Of a DNA stretch of 64,000 nt, positions 50,597 to 59,125 are shown one piece after another (the first letter of the stretch is position 1; every line of letters starts with the position of its first letter). This DNA comes from CAYVBE01 sp964572825. Its GTDB lineage: Bacteria; Planctomycetota; Brocadiia; SM23-32. The DNA is taken from positions 46,916 through 110,915 of the forward strand of contig CAZNGS010000003.1 in NCBI GenBank assembly GCA_964572825.1. The letters are read 5' to 3'. A program made the translations under genes and the position numbers. The notes under the pieces were generated by a model that did no database searches, was not told the DNA's origin, and worked only from the letters and a program-made list of their open reading frames with translations.

Positions 50597-51907
50597 TCAG
50601 TCCCCGAACGTGGGCATCTCGTCCTTCTCCGCCTCGTACATCTCCTCCACCATCTGCCGTATCTCTCCCAGCGACAGGACCGCCGCCGTCAGCGGATCGT
50701 AGGCGATCGAGTGGAACAGCATCTCCCGGTCCCCGGACAGGATCGCCTCCACCGCCATCATGATGGACCGCACGGACATGGCGTTCAGCGCGGCCACTTG
50801 GGGCGGCAGCTCACCCACGGAGCACGGCCGGATGCCCGAGCCGTCCGCGTAGCAGGGCACCTCCACGCTGCAGCCCTCCGCCAGGTTGGTGATCAGGCAG
50901 GTGTTCGCCACGGTGCCGTTGAACCGGAACGGCTCGCCGGTCACCAGGGCGTTCATGATGTAGGAACCATATTCGTGCCCCCGGCTCACCTTGAACTGCT
51001 CGGTCTGCTCCGCCTTTTCCCGCAGGGCGCGCATGTGCCGGGAGCGGTCCAGGCCGTAGAGGTCCTTTATGTAGCCCGTCTGTCCCTTGAACCCCTCGCC
51101 CATGAACTCCTCCCTCAGGTCCTCGCGCTTGCGGAACCAGGGGTTGTACTCGGAGTTGTGGCCGCTTGATTCGGTGACGTAGTAGCCGAGCTGGCGCAGC
51201 ATCTCCACGCGCACCTTGTTCTTCTCGTACCACTCCTCGTCCTCGCGGGCGGCGCGGCGGATGCGGGGGTAGGCGTCCTCTCCCCGGTGGCGGTATTCCA
51301 GCACCCATGCCTGGTGGTTGATGCCGGCGATCCAGGAGCTGCACTCCTCCGGTTCGGCGCCGATGGCGCGTGCCAGCTCCCGGTGGGCGCCCTGCACGCT
51401 GTGGCAGAGGCCCACCACCTCCACCTCCGTCGTCTCGCGCACCGCGTGGCAGAGCATGGACATGGGATTGGTGTAGTTCAGCATGGGAGCGTCCGGGCAG
51501 AGGCTCTCCATGTCCCTGGCGATCTCGATCATGTCCGGGATGGTGCGGGCGGCCCGGAATATGCCGCCCGGCCCCATGGTGTCGCCGATGCACTGGTCCA
51601 CGCCGTATTTCAGCGGGATGTCGATCTCCCGGTGGATGGGCTCGGCGCCGCCGGTCAGGATGGAGCAGACCACGAAGTCGGCCCCCTCCAGTGCCTCGCG
51701 GCGGTCGGTCGTGGCGATCACGTTTGCCGGCAGTCCCTGCTGGTCGATCAGCCGCCGGGCGATCGTCTCCATGTAGCCCAGCGGCTCCGGGTCGATGTCC
51801 ATCAGCCGGAAGGTACAGTCCTGAAGGGCGGGAAACGTGAGCGAGTCCCTGATCATGGACTGGGCGAACACATGGCTTCCGGCTCCGATGATCGCGATTT
51901 CGGCCAT
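50597..51907 (-). CDS. GH4-family glycosidase (alpha-galactosidase/glucuronidase-like)
   Basis: The 436-residue cytoplasmic enzyme has the NAD-binding start of GH4 (IAIIGAGSHVFAQSMIRDSL), the metal ligands C168 (GLCHSVQG) and H198 (GINHQAW), and the segments YTNPMSMLCHAV and GDTMGPGGIFRAARTIPDMI. GH4 enzymes cleave glycosides by NAD- and metal-dependent oxidation and elimination. The motif pattern is closest to MelA/AglA-type members; the sugar cannot be told. The ATG at 51907 follows GGAGAA. No transporter or regulator lies beside it. Confidence 0.88.
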   Translation of the reverse strand: MAEIAIIGAGSHVFAQSMIRDSLTFPALQDCTFRLMDIDPEPLGYMETIARRLIDQQGLPANVIATTDRREALEGADFVVCSILTGGAEPIHREIDIPLKYGVDQCIGDTMGPGGIFRAARTIPDMIEIARDMESLCPDAPMLNYTNPMSMLCHAVRETTEVEVVGLCHSVQGAHRELARAIGAEPEECSSWIAGINHQAWVLEYRHRGEDAYPRIRRAAREDEEWYEKNKVRVEMLRQLGYYVTESSGHNSEYNPWFRKREDLREEFMGEGFKGQTGYIKDLYGLDRSRHMRALREKAEQTEQFKVSRGHEYGSYIMNALVTGEPFRFNGTVANTCLITNLAEGCSVEVPCYADGSGIRPCSVGELPPQVAALNAMSVRSIMMAVEAILSGDREMLFHSIAYDPLTAAVLSLGEIRQMVEEMYEAEKDEMPTFGD

Positions 51908-52047
51908 CTGACGTTCTCCGGCTGTAGTGGGGGGATGTGGCAAGGGGCGGCGGAGTGCCGGCCCGCAGAAAAGACCGATTCTACGCCAGCCGGCCCCGCC
52001 CCGCAAAGGGAACAGCCGCCGCGCCGCGCCGTCCCCACGCCCACTTC
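51908..52047. other. Leader region between the GH4 gene and the repeat
   Basis: This 140-bp part of the 466-bp divergent gap shows no gene and no clear promoter for the minus-strand GH4 gene. Confidence 0.4.
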
Positions 52048-52120
52048 GCGACTTATTTTTCGGTCATATGTCTTGCGTCAATCAGTCCTTCTGTTAAATT
52101 CGGTTCGTTTCGCAATCGGG
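52048..52120 (+). repeat. Intergenic repeat, copy 1
   Basis: This 73-bp stretch aligns without gaps to 63688-63760. The last 25 bases (AAATTCGGTTCGTTTCG..., ending AATCGGG) match at 24 of 25 positions, the first 22 at about 16, and the middle is diverged. Base composition is lower in GC than the genes. It lies between divergent genes. Confidence 0.7.
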
Positions 52121-52130
52121 CGAATACCCG

Positions 52131-52198
52131 TTACCGGTTACTCGTTGCTGGTTATTCGTTGCCTGTCAACTGGCAACCCGCAACTGTCAACTGGCAAC
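52131..52198 (+). repeat. Degenerate heptamer array 1 (GTTGCCA-type)
   Basis: The sequence reads as consecutive 7-mers (GGTTACT, CGTTGCT, GGTTATT, CGTTGCC, TGTCAAC, TGGCAAC, CCGCAAC, TGTCAAC, TGGCAAC), changing strand halfway. CTGTCAACTGGCAAC is repeated exactly at 52163 and 52184 (three units apart). A similar array lies at 63891-63939. Confidence 0.65.
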
Positions 52199-52308
52199 TA
52201 TACACGTTTACCCCACAAATGTCAAGCACCGGCCGGTCGACGCAGCGAGGGGTCTCACGCGAACACGCGGTGGCACCGAGTGTTCCACAGTGCCTCTGAA
52301 ACCGGAGA

Positions 52309-52337
52309 TTGACGCGGGGCGCGGCTTTTGCTACCTT
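52309..52337 (+). promoter_or_regulatory. Sigma-70-like promoter of the restriction-modification gene
   Basis: TTGACG, 17 bases, TACCTT: a good -35 with a weak -10. It would start transcription about 30 bases before the ATG at 52374. Confidence 0.4.
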
Positions 52338-52373
52338 ACGGGCGGATCAATACTCCACACGCGTAGAAGGCCG

Positions 52374-55340
52374 ATGGACATCGCCCGATTCATCGCCAAA
52401 TGGACCCACGCCGACCTCTCGGAGCGCTCCGCCGCGCAGCAGCACTTCCTGGACCTCTGCGAACTGGTGGGCCACCCAAAGCCCGCCGAGGCGGACGCCA
52501 CCGGGGAGCGGTTCACCTTCGAGAAACTCACCGAGAAACACGGGGGCGGGCACGGCTGGGCCGACGTCTGGAAGCGCGGGTATTTCGCATGGGAATACAA
52601 GCGCAATCACGCAGACCTCGACGCCGCCTACGACCAGCTCCTCGCCTACCGCGAGGCCCTGGAGAACCCGCCTCTCCTGGTCGTCTGCGACATGGAGCAC
52701 ATCGTCGTCCACACCAACTTCACCGCCACCCCCACCGAGGTCCACGAGGTGCGGCTGGCCGAGATGGCCGAGCCCCGCAGCCTCGAGGTCCTGCACGCCG
52801 TCTTCCACGACCCCGAGAAGCTCCGCCCCGGCCGCACCAGCGAGGCCATCACCGCCGACGCCGCCCGGCGCATCGCCGAGATCGCGCAGGATATGCGCGG
52901 GCGCGGCCTCGATCCGCGCGAGGTGGCCCACTTCCTGGACCGCATCGTCTTCTGCCTCTTCGCTGAGGACATCGAACTTCTGCCGGAGCACCTGTTCGGC
53001 CGGTTGCTGGAGAAAACGCGCGAGGACCCGGACCGATTCCGGAAGATGATCGGCCAGCTTTTCGACGCCATGTCGCAGGGCGGAGATTTCGGGCTGGAGA
53101 CTATCCGCCACTTCAACGGCAACCTGTTCGTGCAGGGGCCGGTGCTGGACATGACGCCGGAGGAGATCGGGCGCATCCGCGACGCCGCGCAGCTCGATTG
53201 GGGCGCCGTGGACCCCTCGATCTTCGGCACGCTCTTCGAGCGGGGCATGGACCCCGGCAAACGCTCCCAGATAGGCGCCCACTACACCAGCCGGGAGGAC
53301 ATCGAGACGCTGGTCGAACCGGTGGTCATGTGGCCGCTACGCCGGGAGTGGGACGAAACCCGGCAGACGGTGGAGAACCTGCTGACCACGGGACGCAAGA
53401 GCGGCAAGGAGCGCGACGAGCCGATGAGCAAGGCCGTGCGCACCCGCAGTCGGAACGAATCGCGGCGCCTGGTGCGACGGTTCCACGAGAAGCTGACCCA
53501 GGTGAAGGTCCTCGACCCCGCCTGCGGCTCGGGCAATTTCCTCTACGTCACCCTCCAGAAGCTGAAGGACCTGGAGAAAGAGGTCATCCTGTTCGTCCAC
53601 GGCAACGATCTGGGCCAGATCATCCCCCTGGTCGGCCCGTGGCAGCTCTACGGCATCGAGATCAGCCCCTACGCGCACGACCTGGCGCAGATGGTGGTCT
53701 GGATCGGGTATCTGCAGTGGTTGCGGGGCAACGGGTTCGCCCTGGACCGCGACCCGGTGCTACGGCCCATGGAGCACAACTTCCAGAACAAAGACGCCAT
53801 CCTCGACCTCAGCGACCCCGAGAACCCCAGGGAGCCCGACTGGCCCGGGGTGGACTACATAGTCGGCAACCCGCCGTTTTTGGGCGGGAACAAGATCCGA
53901 CAGGGCCTTGGGGACAAGTATGTGGATAGACTGTTCCAGCTGTACGAAGGCCGCGTTCCTCCATTTGGTGACCTATGTTGTTACTGGTTCGAAAAGGCGC
54001 GTGCACACCTGGGAGCCGGCAAGTGCGAGCGGGCGGGGCTGTTAGCGACTCAGGGGATCCGCGGCGGCGCGAACCGCGAAGTGTTAGAGAGAATCAAGGA
54101 GACCGGTCAGATATTCTTCGCCCGGAGCGATCGACAGTGGATTCTGGACGGAGCTAACGTCCACGTCTCAATGGTCGGTTTCAATGCGGGTGAAGATGAC
54201 GGGGTCGAGCAACCGGTGCTCGATGGAAAACCCGTAGAGGAGATATACGTTAATCTGACGGGCACGGTTGATGTTACCAGAGCCGTGCAGCTATCTGAGA
54301 ACGCGGATCTGTCCTTTATGGGACCTTCGGCCAAAGGGCCTTTCGACATTTCCGAGGAGATCGCTTTGGGCATGCTTCGTGACTCTCCCAATGTCCACGG
54401 GAAGCCCAATTCCGACGTCATCCGCCGGGTAAACAGCGGAATCGATATAACCCAGCGCGACCGAGGTGCTTGGACGATAGATTTTGATTTACTGGGCCAA
54501 CACGAAGCCGCGAAGTATGAGAAACCGTTTGAATACGTTAAAGAAGTGGTGTATCCGGTACGTTCCAGTAATCGCCGCGCCAGCTATGCTCAACGGTGGT
54601 GGCAGTACGCCGAGCCACGACCGGGAATCCGGGAGGTTTTCGCGCCGCTTAGCCGCTTTGTGGTTACGCCCGGGGTAGCCAAGCACCGGGTTTTTGCTTG
54701 GCGAACCGCAGAGGTACTGTGCAACCAAGGTACGCTTGTCTTCGCCCGCGACGACGACTACTTCTTCGGCCTGCTGCACTCACGGCTGCACGAGGTTTGG
54801 GCGCGTGCCCAGGGCACCCAACTGCGCGAGGCGGAGAGCGGCTTCCGCTACACCCCCACCACCTGTTTCGAGACGTTCCCCTTCCCCTGGCCGCTGGGGC
54901 AGGAGCCGGCCGGCAACCCACACATCCAGGCCGTCGCCGAGGCGGCGCGGGAGCTGAACGAGCTCCGGGAGAACTGGCTCAACCCGCCCGAATACACCGT
55001 CACCGATGTGCTGGAGTTCCCCGGCTCCGCCGACGGCCCGTGGGCGCGCTACGTGGAAGAGCCCGACGAGCGGGGCATCGGCACCGTCCGCTACCCCCGC
55101 ACCGTGGCCGACTCGCCCTTCGAGGACGCCCTCAAGAAACGCACCCTCACCAACCTCTACAACGAAATGCCGACCTGGCTGGAGAACGCGCAACGGAAGC
55201 TGGACGAGGCCGTCTTCGCCGCCTACGCCGCCGCCACTGGCGGCCCGTCGTGGACGCCGGACATGAGCGAGGAAGAAATCCTCGAAGAATTGCTGGAACT
55301 TAACCTGGCGCGAGCACAGGGACAGCGCAACCCGGGATAG
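52374..55340 (+). CDS. MmeI-like type IIL restriction-modification enzyme
   Basis: The 988-residue single-chain enzyme has an N-terminal nuclease motif D64-X9-E74-X-K76 (DVWKRGYFAWEYK), exactly the spacing reported for MmeI. A helical spacer follows, then an N6-adenine methyltransferase domain with motif I DPACGSGNF (about 380) and motif IV NPPF (about 499-502). A C-terminal specificity domain lies after that. It would methylate one strand of its site and cut at a distance when unmethylated. The ATG at 52374 follows AGAAGG. From about 53900 to 54760 the DNA is visibly richer in AT than its flanks, covering the start of the specificity part. No frameshift was seen. Confidence 0.88.
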   Translation: MDIARFIAKWTHADLSERSAAQQHFLDLCELVGHPKPAEADATGERFTFEKLTEKHGGGHGWADVWKRGYFAWEYKRNHADLDAAYDQLLAYREALENPPLLVVCDMEHIVVHTNFTATPTEVHEVRLAEMAEPRSLEVLHAVFHDPEKLRPGRTSEAITADAARRIAEIAQDMRGRGLDPREVAHFLDRIVFCLFAEDIELLPEHLFGRLLEKTREDPDRFRKMIGQLFDAMSQGGDFGLETIRHFNGNLFVQGPVLDMTPEEIGRIRDAAQLDWGAVDPSIFGTLFERGMDPGKRSQIGAHYTSREDIETLVEPVVMWPLRREWDETRQTVENLLTTGRKSGKERDEPMSKAVRTRSRNESRRLVRRFHEKLTQVKVLDPACGSGNFLYVTLQKLKDLEKEVILFVHGNDLGQIIPLVGPWQLYGIEISPYAHDLAQMVVWIGYLQWLRGNGFALDRDPVLRPMEHNFQNKDAILDLSDPENPREPDWPGVDYIVGNPPFLGGNKIRQGLGDKYVDRLFQLYEGRVPPFGDLCCYWFEKARAHLGAGKCERAGLLATQGIRGGANREVLERIKETGQIFFARSDRQWILDGANVHVSMVGFNAGEDDGVEQPVLDGKPVEEIYVNLTGTVDVTRAVQLSENADLSFMGPSAKGPFDISEEIALGMLRDSPNVHGKPNSDVIRRVNSGIDITQRDRGAWTIDFDLLGQHEAAKYEKPFEYVKEVVYPVRSSNRRASYAQRWWQYAEPRPGIREVFAPLSRFVVTPGVAKHRVFAWRTAEVLCNQGTLVFARDDDYFFGLLHSRLHEVWARAQGTQLREAESGFRYTPTTCFETFPFPWPLGQEPAGNPHIQAVAEAARELNELRENWLNPPEYTVTDVLEFPGSADGPWARYVEEPDERGIGTVRYPRTVADSPFEDALKKRTLTNLYNEMPTWLENAQRKLDEAVFAAYAAATGGPSWTPDMSEEEILEELLELNLARAQGQRNPG

Positions 55341-55349
55341 GACGTGCCG

Positions 55350-55911
55350 ACGCGTGGAGGGCCACGCTCCGCCGTGGCCGGTGGTTGTGGTCTGGGCATG
55401 CGGACGCCACGGAGGGCGTCCCTCCAAGGCGGCCGATGGTTGTGGTCTGGGCGTGCGGACGCCACGGAGGGCGTCCCTCCAAGGCGGCCGGTGGTTGTGG
55501 TCTGGGCGTGCGGACGCCACGGAGGGCGTCCCTCCAAGGCGGCCGGNNNNNNNNNNNNNNNNNNNNNNNNNNNNNNNNNNNNNNNNNNNNNNNNNNNNNN
55601 NNNNNNNNNNNNNNNNNNNNNNNNNNNNNNNNNNNNNNNNNNNNNNTGGTTGTGGTCTGGGCGTGCGGGCGCCACGGAGGGCGTCCCTCCAAGGTGGCCG
55701 GTGGTTGTGGTCTGGGCGTGCGGACGCCACGGAGGGCGTCCCTCCAAGGTGGCCGGTGGTTGTGGTCTGGGCGTGCGGGCGCCACGGAGGGCGTCCCTCC
55801 AACGGATGGCGGTTTTCGGACGGTGAACGTGGGGACGCGTGGAGGGCCACGCTCCGTCGTGGCCGATGGTTGTGGTCTGGGCGTGCGGACGCCACGGAGG
55901 GCGTCCCTCCA
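55350..55911. repeat. 55-bp tandem repeat array with flanking 30-bp units
   Basis: Full or near-full copies of a 55-bp unit start at 55380, 55435, 55490, 55645 (partly in the gap), 55700, 55755 and 55865. A 30-bp unit (ACGCGTGGAGGGCCACGCTC...) stands at 55350-55379 and 55835-55864. Each 55-bp unit holds two overlapping hairpins: GGACGC-cacggagg-GCGTCC and GGAGGG-cgt-CCCTCC. Copies left of the gap end AAGGCGGCC and copies right of it AAGGTGGCC. The array lies between convergent genes and is open in several frames, which makes false long reading frames. Confidence 0.9.
55547..55646. other. Assembly gap of 100 Ns inside the repeat array
   Basis: Exactly 100 undetermined bases, the usual placeholder for a gap of unknown size. 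The true array length and copy number are therefore unknown, and any reading frame across it is meaningless. Confidence 0.97.
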
Positions 55912-56584
55912 GCTCCCGACCGGCTTCCTTTCGCCGCACGCCTCCCCATTGCTTGAAGAAGAAGGGGACCCCGTCGGCGAGAGATTGATCGCGAATCTGG
56001 AGCACCCAATCCTTCGCCATCGGCCTTGCTCCAGGGCCCGACTCGCCGCCCACGATCCCCCGGTCAATGCCCACCAGGCTGAGGTCATCCACGGGGCCGA
56101 TCAGGGGTTCGAGTGAGACGGAGCGGACGGTGGCCGGCACTTCCCGCAAATGATCCGTGCGCCAGACGTAGTCCTGGTTCTCTACGCTGACACCCGCCCA
56201 GACGTGCTCGGGCCAGGGCAGAGACGCGGCCATTGCAGCAAGTCGCTCCGAGCGCTTGGTCAGCATCTGGAACAGGTGCCAGTCCGCCTTGTCCATGACC
56301 CCGAAGACATCCCTTACGAACGCATCCGGCACGTCGCGGTGGAACAGGTCACTCATGGAGTTGAGGAAGATGACCTGCGGCTGCTTCCACTCCAGGGGCC
56401 TCTCCAGCATATGAGGATGCGTGGTCACCTGGAAGCCGTTCACGTAGTTCGGTTGCCCCATCGCCTGCAGGCGCTTTGCCATCCGTTCGGCGTAGCAGTT
56501 GGCGCAGCCCGGGCTGATCTTCGTGCAGCCGGTGACGGGGTTCCAGGTCGAGTCCGTCCTTTCGATAGCTGATTCGTGAGCCAC
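55647..56584 (-). CDS. Three-Cys-motif protein (DUF5131, phage Gp37/Gp68-like), 3' end in repeat
   Basis: The recognisable part (about 227 residues, 55905-56584) has the three-cysteine motif GCTKISPGCANCYAERM (C-X6-C-X2-C), WNPVTGC and the end GVPFFFKQWGGVRRKEAGRE of this radical-SAM-like family, whose function is unknown. The GTG at 56584 follows GGAGGA with 8-base spacing; ATG 56605 is the alternative. After GRELEG the frame runs into the 55-bp repeats without a stop until the assembly gap, so the natural last residues seem to have been replaced by repeat sequence. It overlaps or abuts the truncated tcmP upstream. Confidence 0.75.
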
Positions 56585-56588
56585 TCGA

Positions 56589-56900
56589 TCAGTCCTCCAA
56601 GACATGCTTTTCGGCGAATACACACACATCAAAAGGGTGCTCAACCTGCAGCGATATTCGCGCAGACCCGTCCAGCAACCCTGCGGTCTCTTCGGTCGTC
56701 AGTTCATCAAACAGGCTGCCGCGTTCTGGTTCCTGCCGTCTCATCTCCCTGTAGCCTGTCCCAGCGAAGGCGTCTGTGTACTCAAGCTCGAAGCTTTGGT
56801 TCTTGAGAGCCCGAGTGTACGCATTCAGATACCCTCGAAGAATGTCCAGTTTCTCTTGTCTCCAATCGCCACCGAACATCTGGGATTGTGTGTTGACCAT
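56589..56900 (-). pseudogene. Truncated three-Cys-motif partner protein TcmP
   Basis: The 103 residues match the N-terminal part of TcmP (MFGGDWRQEKLDILRGYLNA, ELEYTDAFAGTGYREMR). TcmP is normally around 300 residues or more. The frame stops after VFAEKHVLED, just before the DUF5131 gene, so about two thirds are missing. TcmP genes typically neighbour three-Cys-motif genes, as the name says, which supports both calls. GGGGA precedes the ATG. It is probably non-functional. Confidence 0.65.
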
Positions 56901-56969
56901 ATTGTTCCCCGCTCACTTGTCTGATTTGCCCCATACATCTCCGGCCTTTGGCTGGCGTTTTGGGGCCGC

Positions 56970-57289
56970 CTATCTCCAGGAACGCCCAGGGCAAAAAGCC
57001 GCCGTGTCTGCAAACGACCGGCAACCTCGCCGTCGCCAGAGCGAAACACGGGCTCGGAATTCATTGATCAACCTGGTTTTCGGGCCCGTACTCGGTCCAT
57101 TCCGCCTTGAACAGATCCCCCTGTGCCACCGCGTTCCTTGAGCCGATCTACCGGTGTGAAATAGGCGCTGCGGCGACGCGCTTCGACGATCTCTTTGGTG
57201 ACGCCTTCTGGCCCGAATTTGAGATGCCGCGCGGGTTCCTCCAAGGGCGAATTGCTGACCGGATTCTCTGTAACGACCTGTCTCGCCAT
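56970..57289 (-). pseudogene. Decayed type III-like restriction/helicase gene, 5' remnant
   Basis: The start MARQVVTENPVSNSPLEEPA, then RHLKFGPEGVTKEIVEARRR and SAYFTPV, matches the N-terminus I know from large (about 1000-residue) type III-like restriction subunits with a helicase. After about 60 residues the similarity jumps frame: FKAEWTEYGPENQ in one frame, then INEFRARVSLWRRRG in another. At least two frameshifts and loss of nearly the whole gene mark it as a relic. It was recognised by memory of the family, not by a search. Confidence 0.5.
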
Positions 57290-57324
57290 AGCCTGCTCCC
57301 TGAGGTGTCAACTGGTGCAGCAGT

Positions 57325-57353
57325 AAACTACTATCTGCCTAAACAGGTGTCAA
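57325..57353 (-). promoter_or_regulatory. Sigma-70 promoter of the decayed restriction gene, with repeated operator-like site
   Basis: On the minus strand, TTGACA, 17 bases, TAGTTT: a perfect -35 with a weak -10. TTGACACCT occurs twice on this strand (57345-57353 and 57303-57311), 42 bp apart, or four helix turns, which suggests a binding site for a regulator. Confidence 0.5.
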
Positions 57354-57393
57354 GGCAAAAGAACCTTCCCCCGGCGGGAGTCGTGGCAAACCG

Positions 57394-57423
57394 TTGTGCA
57401 ACGGTCGCCTTATGCGTTATCAT
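57394..57423 (+). promoter_or_regulatory. Possible sigma-70 promoter of the mannose-1-phosphate gene
   Basis: TTGTGC, 18 bases, TATCAT: the -10 fits at 5/6 and the -35 at 3/6. It lies 70 bp before the ATG at 57493. Confidence 0.3.
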
Positions 57424-57492
57424 GGGTGCCTTGCAGGGGCAAGGCGCCCACGAGGGGGATCGGAAACGACAGCAGCCAAGGGGCAGCAGATC

Positions 57493-58593
57493 ATGAAGAT
57501 AGTCATTCGTGCCGGCGGTGTGGGAACGCGTCTGTGGCCCTGGAGCCGGAAGGACCGTCCCAAGCAGTTTCTGCCACTGTTCCGCGGGCAGAGCTCGGTC
57601 CAGATCGCCTGGGACAGGTTCAGCGACTCGGGCCTGGCCGAGGATGACGAGATATTCGTCTCCGTGGGCAAGGAGAGCCTGGACCTGGTCCTGGAGCAGT
57701 TGCCGGACCTGCCCCGGCAGCAGATCATCGTGGAGCCGTCCCGGCGAGACACCGCCGCCGCCGTGGGGCTGGAAACGGTGTGGGTGACTCGGCGCTGTGG
57801 CCGCTCGATCATCGCCAGCCTGGGCAGCGATCACTACGTGGGCGAACCCGCAGTGTTCGTCAACGCCCTGGCCGCCGCCGAGCAGTTTATCCAGGACAAC
57901 CCGGAGTACCTGCTGACCATCGCCTGCCAGCCGACCCGCGTCGAGCCCAACTACGGCCACGTAAAGATGGGCGAGCAGCTCTGGGAGGGGGACGGAGTCG
58001 AGGTCTTCCAGGTGGCCGAGTTCACCGAGAAACCCGAATACAGAACCGCCAGGCAATACACCGAGAGCGGTCGCTACCTGTGGAACGCCAATTTCTTCGT
58101 CTGGGACTCCCAGACCCTCATGCAGTGTTTCCACGACTGCGAGCCGGAGATGTACGACGCCCTGGTCGAGCTGGAGGAGGCCCTGCGACAGAGGGATACC
58201 CGCGAGGCCGTGCGCTCCGCCTACCCGAGGATGAAGAAGATTGCCATCGACTACGCCGTCCTGGAACCCGCCGCGCGGGCGGGAAAGATGGCCGTCGTGC
58301 CGGTGGCGATGGAGTGGAGCGACATCGGTAGCTGGGCGACCCTGACGGACGCGCTGGCGCCGGATGAAGAGGGCAACCTGTTCATGGGACCCGTGCTTGC
58401 CGAGGACACCCGCGATACCACCGTCTTCGTGGACAATCCCGACCGCCGCATCGTCGCCACCATCGGTGTCGAGGGCCTTGCCATCGTGGACACGGGGGAC
58501 GCCCTGCTGGTGGTGCCCAAGGAGCAGTGCGGCAAGGTCAAACGCCTGGTCCAGCGCATGCGCGAGAGCGAGCAATGGGAGGGGCTTGTTTGA
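57493..58593 (+). CDS. manC: Mannose-1-phosphate guanylyltransferase
   Basis: The 366-residue enzyme has the nucleotidyltransferase start (RAGGVGTRLWPWSRKDRPKQ), the base-binding segment LGSDHYVG, FTEKPEYRTARQYTESGRYL and NANFFVWDS. It makes GDP-mannose from mannose 1-phosphate and GTP for surface polysaccharides. It lacks the fused phosphomannose isomerase domain of long ManC proteins. The first segment reads RAGG where AGG is normally preceded by Ala or Leu. The ATG at 57493 was chosen because the conserved strand starts there. Confidence 0.9.
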   Translation: MKIVIRAGGVGTRLWPWSRKDRPKQFLPLFRGQSSVQIAWDRFSDSGLAEDDEIFVSVGKESLDLVLEQLPDLPRQQIIVEPSRRDTAAAVGLETVWVTRRCGRSIIASLGSDHYVGEPAVFVNALAAAEQFIQDNPEYLLTIACQPTRVEPNYGHVKMGEQLWEGDGVEVFQVAEFTEKPEYRTARQYTESGRYLWNANFFVWDSQTLMQCFHDCEPEMYDALVELEEALRQRDTREAVRSAYPRMKKIAIDYAVLEPAARAGKMAVVPVAMEWSDIGSWATLTDALAPDEEGNLFMGPVLAEDTRDTTVFVDNPDRRIVATIGVEGLAIVDTGDALLVVPKEQCGKVKRLVQRMRESEQWEGLV

Positions 58594-58714
58594 AACCGGC
58601 CCCCGGCGAAGGTTGACTGGCGGACGCACAGTGGCTAAGATCCTTTCCCGGTCCGATCGCGGGCCGCGGGCCTTCTCCGATGCATGGCGGCAACGCGGAT
58701 GGAATGAGCACCCG

Positions 58715-58999
58715 ATGAAAGTGAAGGCCAGCCCCGACGGAGTGGTCGTGCCGCTTCTGGTGCAGCCGGGAGCCGGCGCCGACCGCGTGTACGGCGAGCA
58801 CGACGGCCGTCTGAAGATAGCCGTCGCGGCCCCGCCCCAGAAGGGCAAAGCCAACCGGGCCGTCCGCCGGCTGCTGGCCGATCGGCTGGGCATCGGCAAG
58901 TCACGCGTCCGCATCCTCTCCGGCCACAACTCCAGGTTGAAGGAGGTATTCATCGAGCGCGTGGAGCCCGGCGCGCTCGAGGCCATCATAACCTCCTGA
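58715..58999 (+). CDS. DUF167 (YggU-like) protein
   Basis: The 94-residue protein has the family features (VVVPLLVQPGAGADRVYGEH, LKIAVAAPPQKGKANRAVRR, SRVRILSGHNSRLKEVFIE). The structure is a small alpha/beta fold of unknown function found widely in bacteria. The ATG at 58715 follows GGAATGAG; a GTG at 58631 would add 28 poorly conserved residues. It lies 121 bp after manC. Confidence 0.88.
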   Translation: MKVKASPDGVVVPLLVQPGAGADRVYGEHDGRLKIAVAAPPQKGKANRAVRRLLADRLGIGKSRVRILSGHNSRLKEVFIERVEPGALEAIITS

Positions 59000-59125
59000 A
59001 CTCCGGTTCGGTCCGGCACGCCGAATGCCCCGGCCGTCCATTCCGCGCCCGTTGAGCCTTCGCACCTGCTGCCGCACGCCGGCAGGTCAATTCCACCGTC
59101 AGCAACCCGATCAGGAGCCGACACC

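Noticed and set aside
55350..55911. The 55-bp repeats as a CRISPR array
   Set aside because: The units are head-to-tail without spacers, and no cas gene is in the window.
55344..56116. Several long plus-strand frames across the repeats and the N gap
   Set aside because: They consist of repeat translation through undetermined bases and are open because the repeat unit has few stop codons; no protein family is visible.
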